Of a DNA stretch of 64,000 bases, positions 56,620 through 64,000 are shown piece after piece (the first letter of the stretch is position 1; every line of letters begins with the position of its first letter). The DNA is taken from contig NZ_AP019777.1 in the NCBI RefSeq assembly GCF_019669905.1, forward strand, positions 2,046,001-2,110,000, read 5' to 3'. A program made the translations under genes and the position numbers. Below the pieces are notes generated by a model. The model made no database searches, had not been told where the DNA came from, and saw only the letters and a program-made list of their open reading frames with translations. Source of the stretch: Methylomonas koyamae. Its GTDB lineage: Bacteria; Pseudomonadota; Gammaproteobacteria; Methylococcales; Methylomonadaceae.

Positions 56620-57150
56620 GCTCGGCAAAGACGGCATCCATAGAGGCCAATACGCCATCGACGAGTAGACGTAAACGACGCAACGGATGCTGTTTGGGAA
56701 TACGTTCTTCCAGGCTAACGTAGCTGAACCAGCTATTTTGAATGGCATCGTGTCCGCGCATGGGGGGCTTCTCCAATTTAGATGCGCTATTTTACTTGTT
56801 TGCTGAGGCTATGCGCCTTGATGACTGCAGCTTTGGGAGTTTTTCACCAGCCTGCTAGCGGAATAAATCCCCTGCGTTCCCCTTTGCAAAGGGGAGTATT
56901 GCTTAACTTAGCGGTACGGCACCATCGGCAGCCGTACGCGAGGATGCAAAAAATAATTTGGTATCGAATCGATATTTAACTACAATCATGCCGAATCCGT
57001 CGAGACACTTCACCCCCCAAGGGAATGCCGGCGGATTTTCCGCTGATGGCGGGCTTTCAGCACGCCATCACGGCCGAACAATCTGCGGCCGGCGCTCACG
57101 GCGTCCGGTACTTGAAACGATGAGTTATCGCTGATTAAGGAGGCACAGGC

Positions 57151-57576
57151 ATGATTAAGCAACATCTGGATTTAATAGCCGTGGCCGGCCTCGGAGCCGG
57201 TGTGGCAATGTACGACGTGACGATAGACCTGGTTTTCGGTGTCGCTCATTTCTTGTTCGAGATGCTGCATCTGGCATTCGAATGGTTCGAACTCGGTATC
57301 GAACATGCCGTGGAGCATACCTTTCACACCACGCGCCACGGCAGCCAGATCGTGACCTTTTATATCTTGTTGGCACTGGGCAGTGCGGCGCTTTACGCGT
57401 TGTGGAAAGCCTTGCCGCGGATACGGCGGCGCTTGCAGCAGGCGGCCATGAATGCCTGGGTGCGGCGGAAAACCGAATGCGAGCTGTATTGGCAATCGCT
57501 GACTTTGCCCAACAAACTCGGCTTGGTGTCCACGCTGTTGGGCGCGGTCTACCTGAGTACCTTTTTCGCGATGTGA
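57151..57576 (+). CDS. Small inner-membrane protein, unknown
   Basis: 141 residues with three hydrophobic segments (LIAVAGLGAGVAMYDVTIDLVFG, VTFYILLALGSAALYALW, LGLVSTLLGAVYLSTFF) and an Arg-rich loop between the last two. A His-rich stretch (HAVEHTFHTTRH) lies between the first and second. AAGGAGG is well placed before the ATG. I do not recognise a family. It is convergent with the GspE-like gene. The 293 bases between the outer IS end and this start hold no gene. Confidence 0.68.
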   Translation: MIKQHLDLIAVAGLGAGVAMYDVTIDLVFGVAHFLFEMLHLAFEWFELGIEHAVEHTFHTTRHGSQIVTFYILLALGSAALYALWKALPRIRRRLQQAAMNAWVRRKTECELYWQSLTLPNKLGLVSTLLGAVYLSTFFAM

Positions 57577-57599
57577 CGGAATAGGGCGAGCGGGTCGGG

Positions 57600-59381
57600 C
57601 TAGAACTCGATCCGCTCCGGCGCGACCCTGAGTATCTCGTCGATGGTGGTGATGCCGGCCGCCACTTTCTCTGCGCCGCTGAGCCGCAACGGCCGCATGC
57701 CTTCCTTGATCGCCTGTTTTTGCAGCAGTGCGGTGTCGCAGCCTTCCACAATCAACTTTTCCAGCGCCGGGCTGTTTTCGAAAATTTCGTAAATGCCGAC
57801 CCGGCCGGCAAAACCGGTATTGCGGCATTCCTTGCAGCCGACGGCTTTGTATAACTGCTTGGGTGGCGCCACCTTGAACGGCGCCACCAGCGCCCGCCAC
57901 TGGTTTTCGTCGGTCGCTACCGCCGCTTTGCAATGTTTGCATAACACCCGGATCAGGCGCTGGGCCATGATGCCGAGCACGGTTTGCTGGATCAGGTAAC
58001 CCGGCACGCCGATATCCAGCAAGCGGGTCACCGCGGCGGGCGCGTTGTTGGTGTGCAGCGTCGAGATCACCAAATGCCCGGTCAGCGAGGCTTGCACTGC
58101 CATTTCCGCCGTTTCCAGGTCGCGTATCTCGCCGACCATGATGATGTCCGGGTCCTGCCGCAGCAAGGTGCGGATGCCGCTGGCGAAATCCAGGCCGATG
58201 TTGGCCTGCACCTGCATCTGGTTGAAGGCCGGTTCGATTTGCTCGATCGGGTCTTCGACGGTGCACAGATTGATTTCCGGCGTCGCCAGCCGTTTCAAGG
58301 TGGAATACAGCGTCGTGGTCTTGCCGGACCCGGTCGGACCGGTGACCAGAATGATGCCGTGGGTGTGGCCGACCAGACGGTTCCACAACGCCAATTCCTG
58401 CTTGCTGAAGCCGAGTTGTTCGTAATCGCGCAGCAACACTTCCGGGTCGAAAATCCGCATCACCAGCTTCTCGCCGAACGCGGTCGGCATCGTCGATAGC
58501 CGCAGTTCGATTTCCTTGCCGTTGCTGTTTTGGGTTTTGATCCGGCCGTCCTGCGGCAGCCGCTTTTCGGCGATGTTCATCCGGCCCAGAATTTTCAAGC
58601 GGCTCAACACCGCATTCATGATCGGCGTCGGCAATTGGTAGACGTTGTGCAGAATGCCGTCGATCCGAAAGCGGACGTTGCCTTGCAAACGGCGCGGTTC
58701 GATGTGAATGTCGCTGGCGCGCTGGTCGAAGGCGTATTGCAACAGCCAGTTCACCAGATTGACCACGTGCTGGTTGTTGGCGTCCAGATCGGCCATCTTG
58801 CTTAGCTCGACCAGTTGCTCGAAATTCTGGCCCTCGGCGGCACGGCCGTCGTTGTGGCTTTGCGCGCCCTTCAACGACTTGGAAAAATTATAAAACTCGT
58901 CCAGGTAGCGCTTGATTTCGTCGGGATTGGAGAACACGCAACGAATCTTGCCGTGGTGCATTTTCGCCAGATCGTTCTGCCAGGCTCGGATGAAAGGCTC
59001 GGCGGTGGCGACCACGATTTCGTCGTCGCTGATCTTGATCGGCAAAATGTTGTAATTGGCGGCGTAAGCCTTGCTGAACAAGGCCGTCACGGTAGGCACG
59101 TCGATTTTCAACGGATCGAAATAGTAGTAGGGCAGGGCCAGTTTCTTCGCCAGCCACTGGGTCAAATCCTCCTGCGACAGCGCCTTGCCCAGCTGGGTTT
59201 GGTCGGACAGCTCGCACTCGGCCAGCACCTTGAGCGGATGTTTGTGCAGATTGATCTTGGCCACCGCATACTGCCGGCATTTCTGCAAATCCTGCGCCGA
59301 CAGAATCCTATCCTCCTGCAACCACTTGATGACCTGTTGAATCTCCAGTTTTCTGTCTTCGGTTTTGCTTTCTTCCCGCAT
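57600..59381 (-). CDS. GspE/PilB-type secretion or pilus assembly ATPase
   Basis: 593 residues. N-terminal GspE_N/MshEN-like region (about 20-180), then the core: DIHIEPRRLQGNVRFRIDGI, Walker A GPTGSGKTT near 350, Asp box DPDIIMVGEIRD, Walker B / His box LVISTLHTNNA, and a Cys motif CKHC...CKEC near 478-527, the zinc site of PilB/GspE. It powers pilus extension or type II secretion from the cytoplasm. No pilin or secretin gene is next to it, so the system is encoded elsewhere. Divergent from cas1, with 132 bases between them. Confidence 0.93.
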   Translation of the reverse strand: MREESKTEDRKLEIQQVIKWLQEDRILSAQDLQKCRQYAVAKINLHKHPLKVLAECELSDQTQLGKALSQEDLTQWLAKKLALPYYYFDPLKIDVPTVTALFSKAYAANYNILPIKISDDEIVVATAEPFIRAWQNDLAKMHHGKIRCVFSNPDEIKRYLDEFYNFSKSLKGAQSHNDGRAAEGQNFEQLVELSKMADLDANNQHVVNLVNWLLQYAFDQRASDIHIEPRRLQGNVRFRIDGILHNVYQLPTPIMNAVLSRLKILGRMNIAEKRLPQDGRIKTQNSNGKEIELRLSTMPTAFGEKLVMRIFDPEVLLRDYEQLGFSKQELALWNRLVGHTHGIILVTGPTGSGKTTTLYSTLKRLATPEINLCTVEDPIEQIEPAFNQMQVQANIGLDFASGIRTLLRQDPDIIMVGEIRDLETAEMAVQASLTGHLVISTLHTNNAPAAVTRLLDIGVPGYLIQQTVLGIMAQRLIRVLCKHCKAAVATDENQWRALVAPFKVAPPKQLYKAVGCKECRNTGFAGRVGIYEIFENSPALEKLIVEGCDTALLQKQAIKEGMRPLRLSGAEKVAAGITTIDEILRVAPERIEF

Positions 59382-59513
59382 GTGCGCGCCGTTCCTGATT
59401 GGTTTGGCGATAGTCTAGCCAAATATTTCCGGCCCGGTTCGGATTTAGCGCGGATTGACGCTAACGGAAAGGGTCAGCAATAATCCGGGCTCCCGCAAAA
59501 GGAAAAACCCGGC

Positions 59514-60500
59514 ATGGAACAACTCACCGACCTGAAAGCCATCCTCCACTCCAAGCGCGCCAACATTTACTATCTGGAAAAATGCCGGGTGATGCAAAAA
59601 GACGGCCGCGTGCTGTATCTAACCGAAGCCAAGGACGAAAACCTGTATTGGAACATTCCCATCGCCAATACCACCGTCATCCTGCTCGGCACCGGCACCT
59701 CGATTACCCAAGCCGCGATGCGCATGCTGGCCAGCGCCGGCGTGTTGGTCGGCTTTTGCGGCGGCGGAGGCACGCCCTTGTTTAGCGGCAGCGAAATCGA
59801 ATGGCTAACGCCGCAAAGCGAATACCGCCCTACCGAATACATCCAGGGTTGGCTTAAATTTTGGTTCGACGACGGCCAACGCCTGAATGTCGCCAAAGCC
59901 TTTCAACTAGCCCGCGTCGACTATATCCGCAAGGTCTGGAGCAAGGACCGCGAACTGCAAGCCGAAAACATCTTCGCCGACGACAGCGCCATCGCCGCCG
60001 CGCTGGACAATTACGCCGGCAACATCGGTAGCGCGGAAAAAACCGGCGACCTGCTGCAACGCGAAGCGCTATTGACCAAACAACTCTATCGCTACGCCGC
60101 CAAGGCCACCCAACACGGCGATTTCACGCGCGATCACGACGCCAGCGACCTTGCCAACGGCTTCCTGAACCACGGCAATTATCTGGCTTACGGCCTGGCA
60201 GCAACAACGCTTTGGGTACTCGGCATCCCGCACGGCTTCGCGGTGATGCACGGCAAAACCCGCCGCGGCGCCTTGGTGTTCGACGTCGCCGACTTGGTCA
60301 AGGACGCCATCGTCCTGCCCTGGGCCTTCGTCTGCGCCAAGGAAAAAATGAGCGAGCAGGAGTTCCGTCAGCAAATCCTGCAAAAATTCACCGACCATAA
60401 AGCGCTGGATTTCATGTTTGAGCAGGTCAAACAGCAAGCGATTCAATCCCCTCCGAGAGAGCAAGCCACTCAGTCCCCTCTCCCTGAGGGAGAGGGCTAG
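59514..60500 (+). CDS. cas1: Cas1, type I-F CRISPR integrase
   Basis: 328 residues, close to the usual type I-F length. N-terminal beta domain starts DLKAILHSKRANIYYLEKCR and contains LLGTGTSITQAAMR. The C-terminal helical domain has HGKTRRGALVFDVADLVKD with His246, Asp257 and Asp260 of the metal site. It integrates spacers with the Cas2 part of the next protein. The last about 17 residues (SPPREQATQSPLPEGEG) are encoded by an interspersed repeat and are not part of the family core. Cas2-3 follows after 18 bases. Confidence 0.95.
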   Translation: MEQLTDLKAILHSKRANIYYLEKCRVMQKDGRVLYLTEAKDENLYWNIPIANTTVILLGTGTSITQAAMRMLASAGVLVGFCGGGGTPLFSGSEIEWLTPQSEYRPTEYIQGWLKFWFDDGQRLNVAKAFQLARVDYIRKVWSKDRELQAENIFADDSAIAAALDNYAGNIGSAEKTGDLLQREALLTKQLYRYAAKATQHGDFTRDHDASDLANGFLNHGNYLAYGLAATTLWVLGIPHGFAVMHGKTRRGALVFDVADLVKDAIVLPWAFVCAKEKMSEQEFRQQILQKFTDHKALDFMFEQVKQQAIQSPPREQATQSPLPEGEG

Positions 60501-60510
60501 GGTGAGGGGG
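60475..60510 (+). repeat. Interspersed palindromic repeat at the end of cas1
   Basis: CCCTCTCCC (60476-60484) and GGGAGAGGG (60488-60496) form a hairpin with a 3-base loop, followed by GCTAGGGTGAGGGG. This is the form of a repeat common in many proteobacterial genomes. It supplies the end of the cas1 reading frame including its TAG stop. Confidence 0.75.
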
Positions 60511-60518
60511 GAAAATAC

Positions 60519-63500
60519 ATGATGGTCACCTTCGTCAGCCAATGCCAGAAAAAAGCCCTGGCCCGCACCCGCCGCGTCCTCGACGCCTTCGCCAACCGCA
60601 TCGGCGACAACACCTGGCAAACGGTGATAACCGAAGAAGGCCTGATCGCCGTCAAAACCCTGCTGCGCAAGACCGCCACCAAAAATACCGCCGTGGCCTG
60701 CCATTGGATCAGGTCGCGCAGTAGGAGCGAGTTGGTCTGGATAGTCGGTAACCGTAAGTGTTTTAACAAAGAAGGTTTCGTGCCGGTCAACACTACGCAG
60801 AAAAGTTTGTTGAACAGCCAATGGGAAAATAACTGGACCTATCTGCCCGCCATCAAAGCCTTGGTGGCGGTTGCGGCTTTGCTGCACGATTGGGGCAAAG
60901 CCACAGCCTTGTTCCAGAGTAAGCTTAAATCCTCGACTAACCAAGGCGACCCGCTACGCCATGAATGGATTTCCTGCCTGCTGCTGAATGCTTTGGTGCG
61001 CATGGCTGGCGGCGAAGATGAAGCTTGGCTAAGGCTGTTAGGGGATGACAACTGGGATGAAGCGGCGCTAAAAAATCTTACCGCCGAAAGCCTGAAAAAC
61101 CCGTTGGCTGATCTACCGCCGATTGCGCAATTGGTTAGCTGGTTAATCATGAGCCATCACCGCTTGCCGAGTCGCTTCAAGCCGAACGACGAATCGGGAC
61201 AGAAAAGGGAAAGTCTGGCGCGGATGCTGAAAAGTTTGAATGCCGACTGGGGTTACCAAAATCCGAATGACGACGATAAGCGTCTGAAGGCCTGCTTCGA
61301 ATTTCCACAAGGTTTGTTGTCGCAATCCGCGCCGTGGCGCAAACAACTCAAAAAATGGTCGGCCAAATTGTTGCAAAACCAGGCGTCTATCCAAGCGTTA
61401 CTCGACAACGGCGCCTATCGCCTGTTGCTGCACCATGCCCGCTTATGCCTGATGCTGGGCGACCATTATTACTCGTCCTGCCAAGCCGACGGCGAATGGC
61501 AGTCGGCCATCGACCTTTACGCCAACACCGACAGCCAAAAACGGCTGAAGCAAAAATTGGACGAACATTTGGTCCGCGTCGGCGATCAAGCCTTGAAAAT
61601 CAGCCAAACCTTGTCGCGCTTCAGTAGCGAGATGGATGCGGCCTACGACATCAAAAGTCTCAAGCAAAAAAGTCCCGCCGGCTTCGAATGGCAAGATAAA
61701 GCCGTGGACGGCATTGTCCGCTTCAAAGCCCAACACCAAACCTTGCAAGAACAGGGTTACGGTTGGTTTGTGGTGAATATGGCCAGCACCGGTTGCGGCA
61801 AAACCGTGGCCAATGCCAAAGTCATGCGTGCGCTGGCGGACGACGGCGACAGCTTGCGCTACGTGCTGGCCTTGGGTTTGCGAACCTTGACCTTGCAAAC
61901 CGGCAACGAATACCGCAACCGCTTGGGTTTGACGGACCAGGACCTGGCGGTTTTGATCGGCTCGGCGGCAATCAAACAGCTTTACGACAAAGTCGCGCGG
62001 GAAAAAGACCAGCCGCCGGGTTACGAAGATATCGGTTCCGAGTCCCGAGAGCAATTATTGGCGGAGGATTTGGATTTCGGCGACATGCCGCACGCCGAAT
62101 TTCTCGACGTGCTGTTTCCCAAGCATCAACCCAAGCTGGCCGAGAAGCACAAGGCGTTTTTATACAAGCCGGTGTTGGCTTGCACGATAGACCACATCAT
62201 CGCCGCCACCGAAACCCGGCGCGGCGGAAAATTCATCCTGCCGTGCCTGCGCCTGTTGTCGTCCGATCTAGTGATCGACGAAGTGGATGACTTTGATGGC
62301 ACCGATTTGATCGCCATCGGTCGTTTGATCCATTTGGCCGGCATGTTGGGCCGCAAGGTGATGATTTCTTCCGCCACGATTCCGCCGGATTTGGCCGAAG
62401 GTTTTTTCCATGCCTATCAGGCCGGTTGGCAATTGCACAGCCATTTCAAAACCGCTCATCCGTTGGTGGCGTGCGCCTGGATCGACGAGTTCGGTACGCA
62501 AGTCGAGCGATTGGACAACGTAGACTCCGATAGCCGTTGCCGGCAATACGCGCAGTTACACCGGCAGTTCGTTGCCAAACGAGTCGGCCATCTGCACAAG
62601 CAACTCGTCAAACGTAAAGCCATTATCGAGCGTTGCGACGAGTTGTTGGCCTTGAAGAACCAGCCTGCGGAACAGCGCCAACAGTATTTCGCCAAAATCC
62701 GCCAGGCTGCCGAACACTTGCACTCTCACCACCACAGCGTCGATGCCAAAACCGGCAAGCGGGTTTCGTTCGGCGCGGTGCGGATGGCAAACATTCCGCC
62801 CTGTATCGCGCTGACACGCTACCTGTTGCAAGCGGATTGGGGCAACGGCATCGAACCGAAAATCATGGCCTACCACAGCCGGCAAGTGCTGTTATTACGT
62901 CATGAACAGGAAAAACATCTGGACGAAATTTTGCAGCGCAAGGAAAAGCCGGGCCAAACACCGAAAGCATTTCAGGACCCGGTAATCCGCCGGCATTTGG
63001 ATTCCGCGGCAGCCGATGACGTCTTGTTCATACTGGTAGCGACACCGGTGGAAGAAGTCGGCCGCGACCACGAATTCGATTGGGCCGTCATCGAACCGTC
63101 GTCGTTTCGATCCATCATCCAGTTGGCGGGGCGCGTGTTACGCCATCGCCGCATTTTGGCCGATGTCGAACATGCCAATATTGCCGTGATGCAATACAAC
63201 CTGAAAGCCTTGCGTCAAGCGGGTGGCCCGGCCTATTGCCGGCCGGGTTACGAAAACGGCAAGAGTTTGAGGCTGACCAGCCATGACTTCGCTCGATTGG
63301 TGGACGAAGCCGCGTTGAACCAAGTCGTCAACGCCGTGCCGCGCATTCAACGCCCGGAAAAGCTGGAGCCGAAACAGCGTCTGGCCGACCTGGAACACCA
63401 AGCCCTGCATCAAAGCCTGACCGATTACCGGCAACAAGGTCCGCAAGCCTTGCAGGCTTGGCTACACGAAAGCTGGTGGCTGACCGCCGTGCCGCAGCAA

Positions 63501-63857
63501 ATCAACCCGTTTCGGGCGGGCAATCCGGAAACTTCGCTATTTTTGGTTTGGCGAGATGGTAAAGCGCTGTTTTGCGAGAAAGATGAACGCGGCCAGTTCA
63601 TCGCCCGCCAAGCCGTGCACAAGATCGTGGTGGCTGAACCACTACCGGAGCTGGAACAAGCCCGATTATGGCTGGATAGAGCTTATGAAAATATCTTGCG
63701 CCAACACGCCGAAACCGAACCGTCCGGGGACGATGCCGATTCGGAACAACGATTGCAAACCGCATCCGAGCGTTATGGCGAAATCATGGTACGTCCGAAC
63801 AGCGACAAACCTTGGTTTTATTCGGACCAGTTAGGTTTGTTTCAAGATATGAATTAG
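60519..63857 (+). CDS. cas2-3: Cas2-Cas3 fusion, type I-F helicase-nuclease
   Basis: 1112 residues. The N-terminal Cas2-like part (about 1-95) begins MMVTFVSQCQKKALARTRRV. The HD nuclease has LLHDWGKA near 121 and MSHHRLPSR near 210. The SF2 helicase has STGCGKTVANAK near 421, LVIDEVDDFDG near 584, SSATIPPD near 622 and VEEVGRD then QLAGRVLRHR near 846-875. It unwinds and degrades target DNA recruited by the Csy complex and joins Cas1 in spacer uptake. The csy genes and CRISPR array are not in the window. Two ATGs (60519, 60522) are possible. Confidence 0.95.
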   Translation: MMVTFVSQCQKKALARTRRVLDAFANRIGDNTWQTVITEEGLIAVKTLLRKTATKNTAVACHWIRSRSRSELVWIVGNRKCFNKEGFVPVNTTQKSLLNSQWENNWTYLPAIKALVAVAALLHDWGKATALFQSKLKSSTNQGDPLRHEWISCLLLNALVRMAGGEDEAWLRLLGDDNWDEAALKNLTAESLKNPLADLPPIAQLVSWLIMSHHRLPSRFKPNDESGQKRESLARMLKSLNADWGYQNPNDDDKRLKACFEFPQGLLSQSAPWRKQLKKWSAKLLQNQASIQALLDNGAYRLLLHHARLCLMLGDHYYSSCQADGEWQSAIDLYANTDSQKRLKQKLDEHLVRVGDQALKISQTLSRFSSEMDAAYDIKSLKQKSPAGFEWQDKAVDGIVRFKAQHQTLQEQGYGWFVVNMASTGCGKTVANAKVMRALADDGDSLRYVLALGLRTLTLQTGNEYRNRLGLTDQDLAVLIGSAAIKQLYDKVAREKDQPPGYEDIGSESREQLLAEDLDFGDMPHAEFLDVLFPKHQPKLAEKHKAFLYKPVLACTIDHIIAATETRRGGKFILPCLRLLSSDLVIDEVDDFDGTDLIAIGRLIHLAGMLGRKVMISSATIPPDLAEGFFHAYQAGWQLHSHFKTAHPLVACAWIDEFGTQVERLDNVDSDSRCRQYAQLHRQFVAKRVGHLHKQLVKRKAIIERCDELLALKNQPAEQRQQYFAKIRQAAEHLHSHHHSVDAKTGKRVSFGAVRMANIPPCIALTRYLLQADWGNGIEPKIMAYHSRQVLLLRHEQEKHLDEILQRKEKPGQTPKAFQDPVIRRHLDSAAADDVLFILVATPVEEVGRDHEFDWAVIEPSSFRSIIQLAGRVLRHRRILADVEHANIAVMQYNLKALRQAGGPAYCRPGYENGKSLRLTSHDFARLVDEAALNQVVNAVPRIQRPEKLEPKQRLADLEHQALHQSLTDYRQQGPQALQAWLHESWWLTAVPQQINPFRAGNPETSLFLVWRDGKALFCEKDERGQFIARQAVHKIVVAEPLPELEQARLWLDRAYENILRQHAETEPSGDDADSEQRLQTASERYGEIMVRPNSDKPWFYSDQLGLFQDMN

Positions 63858-63860
63858 CGG

Positions 63861-63937
63861 GTAGGCCGGAATAAGCCGATAGGCGTTTCCGGCAGATAGG
63901 CTTTGCCGGAAACGCCTATCGGCTTATTCCGGCCTAC
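63861..63937. repeat. Perfect 34-bp inverted repeat (REP/BIME-like) after cas2-3
   Basis: The arm at 63861-63894 starts GTAGGCCGGAATAAGCC and ends TTTCCGGCA. Its exact complement is at 63904-63937, with a 9-base loop (gataggctt). The GTAGGCCGGA...TTCCGGCA form is that of REP/BIME units known in enterobacteria. It can act as a transcription end for cas2-3 or be an RAYT-mobilised repeat. The last 63 bases after it show no feature. Confidence 0.85.
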
Positions 63938-64000
63938 TGGATTTGGCGTTATTCAAACCAATCCGGTTTGATCAAAGAATTGAATCATCCAGCTCACAAA

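Larger units (their letters stand above)
54451..56761 (-). pseudogene. Transposase of the outer IS, split by an IS and frameshifted
   Basis: The N-terminus (MRGHDAIQNSWFSYVSLEER) is read from 56761 down to the inner element at about 56620. The rest continues from 55406 (YSHTGRPSIAPEKLL, then LLQVLYTVRSERQLMEQLDY), the DUF772 plus DDE_Tnp_1 arrangement. Near 54675-54690 the frame shifts: the expected end (RGKGYAQSLKRRKIVEEAFG, then GLRKTRHIGLAKVAGQ) is found in another frame down to a TAG at 54451-54453. So the copy is dead from both an indel and an insertion. Confidence 0.85.
54284..56857 (-). mobile_element. Outer insertion sequence (IS4/IS5-superfamily) interrupted by a second IS
   Basis: Inverted ends: TAGCAGGCTGGTGAAAAAC at 54284-54302 and its complement GTTTTTCACCAGCCTGCTA at 56839-56857, 19 of 19 matching. 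Outside them the sequences GCAGGGGATTTA (left) and TAAATCCCCTGC (right) are also inverted copies, so the target was palindromic or the ends extend further. Without the inner element it would be about 1.36 kb. Its transposase gene is broken twice (see the pseudogene entry). Confidence 0.85.

Noticed and set aside
59382..64000. A CRISPR repeat-spacer array near cas1/cas2-3
   Set aside because: No regularly spaced repeat of 28 bp or similar was found; only single palindromic repeats are present.
1..64000. tRNA or rRNA genes marking island borders
   Set aside because: I saw no cloverleaf-like sequence or rRNA segment by eye; a tRNAscan run would settle this.

Overview
The window is GC-rich, tightly packed Gram-negative DNA, most likely from a gammaproteobacterium. 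It has outer-membrane barrel and LolA-type proteins, a CreD homologue, a type I-F cas1/cas2-3 pair and REP-like palindromes. The style of the interspersed repeats and small proteins reminds me of type I methanotrophs (Methylomonas-like), but that is an inference and no marker gene proves it.

Layout. Positions 1-4551 hold small housekeeping or unknown genes: a cut-off basic protein, a small Cys-containing protein, a DUF2750 protein, a shortened DUF4239-like membrane protein and an APC amino-acid permease. A 0.9-kb repeat-bearing intergenic stretch follows. Positions 4552-41356 form one long co-directional locus, probably a single operon. It contains four hybrid NRPS/PKS megasynthases (about 29.5 kb), an MbtH protein, a DUF711 protein, a type II thioesterase, a MacB/LolCDE-type ABC transporter pair, a LolA-like periplasmic protein, an outer-membrane barrel and a Sfp-type phosphopantetheinyl transferase. 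Positions 41357 to about 46600 are visibly AT-richer and all genes lie on the minus strand: two unknown membrane proteins, three tandem secreted DUF1566 paralogues and a protein with a PEP-CTERM-like tail. Positions 47218-52136 are a compact double-glycine peptide locus: two precursor peptides, a Cys-rich protein, an HlyD adaptor, a C39-peptidase ABC exporter and a small secreted Cys protein. Positions 52266-54187 carry creD and a YdjM-like gene. At 54284-56857 one insertion sequence is inserted into the transposase gene of another. After a small membrane protein and a GspE/PilB ATPase come cas1 and cas2-3 of a type I-F CRISPR-Cas system. The rest of that system must lie beyond the right edge, where a perfect 34-bp palindrome closes the window.

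How the main locus should work. A fatty acid is activated by a fatty-acyl-AMP ligase and loaded on an ACP. It is extended once with malonate and probably transaminated at the beta carbon (KS-AT-ACP-ACP-aminotransferase), with an unusual methyltransferase after the aminotransferase. It is then condensed to an amino acid (code read as Ala-like). The second protein adds and oxidises Cys to a thiazole (Cy-A-Ox-PCP). The third extends with malonate and reduces and dehydrates it (KS-AT-KR-DH-ACP), and ends in a decayed epimerase-like domain. The fourth adds two amino acids and releases the chain reductively as an aldehyde or alcohol (C-A-PCP-C-A-PCP-R). The inferred product is a linear beta-amino-acyl lipopeptide with an internal thiazole-vinyl unit. 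It would be exported by the co-encoded ABC / LolA-like / outer-membrane proteins. I do not recognise this exact architecture as a described compound, and it is the best candidate for a new system here. The double-glycine peptide locus is the second.
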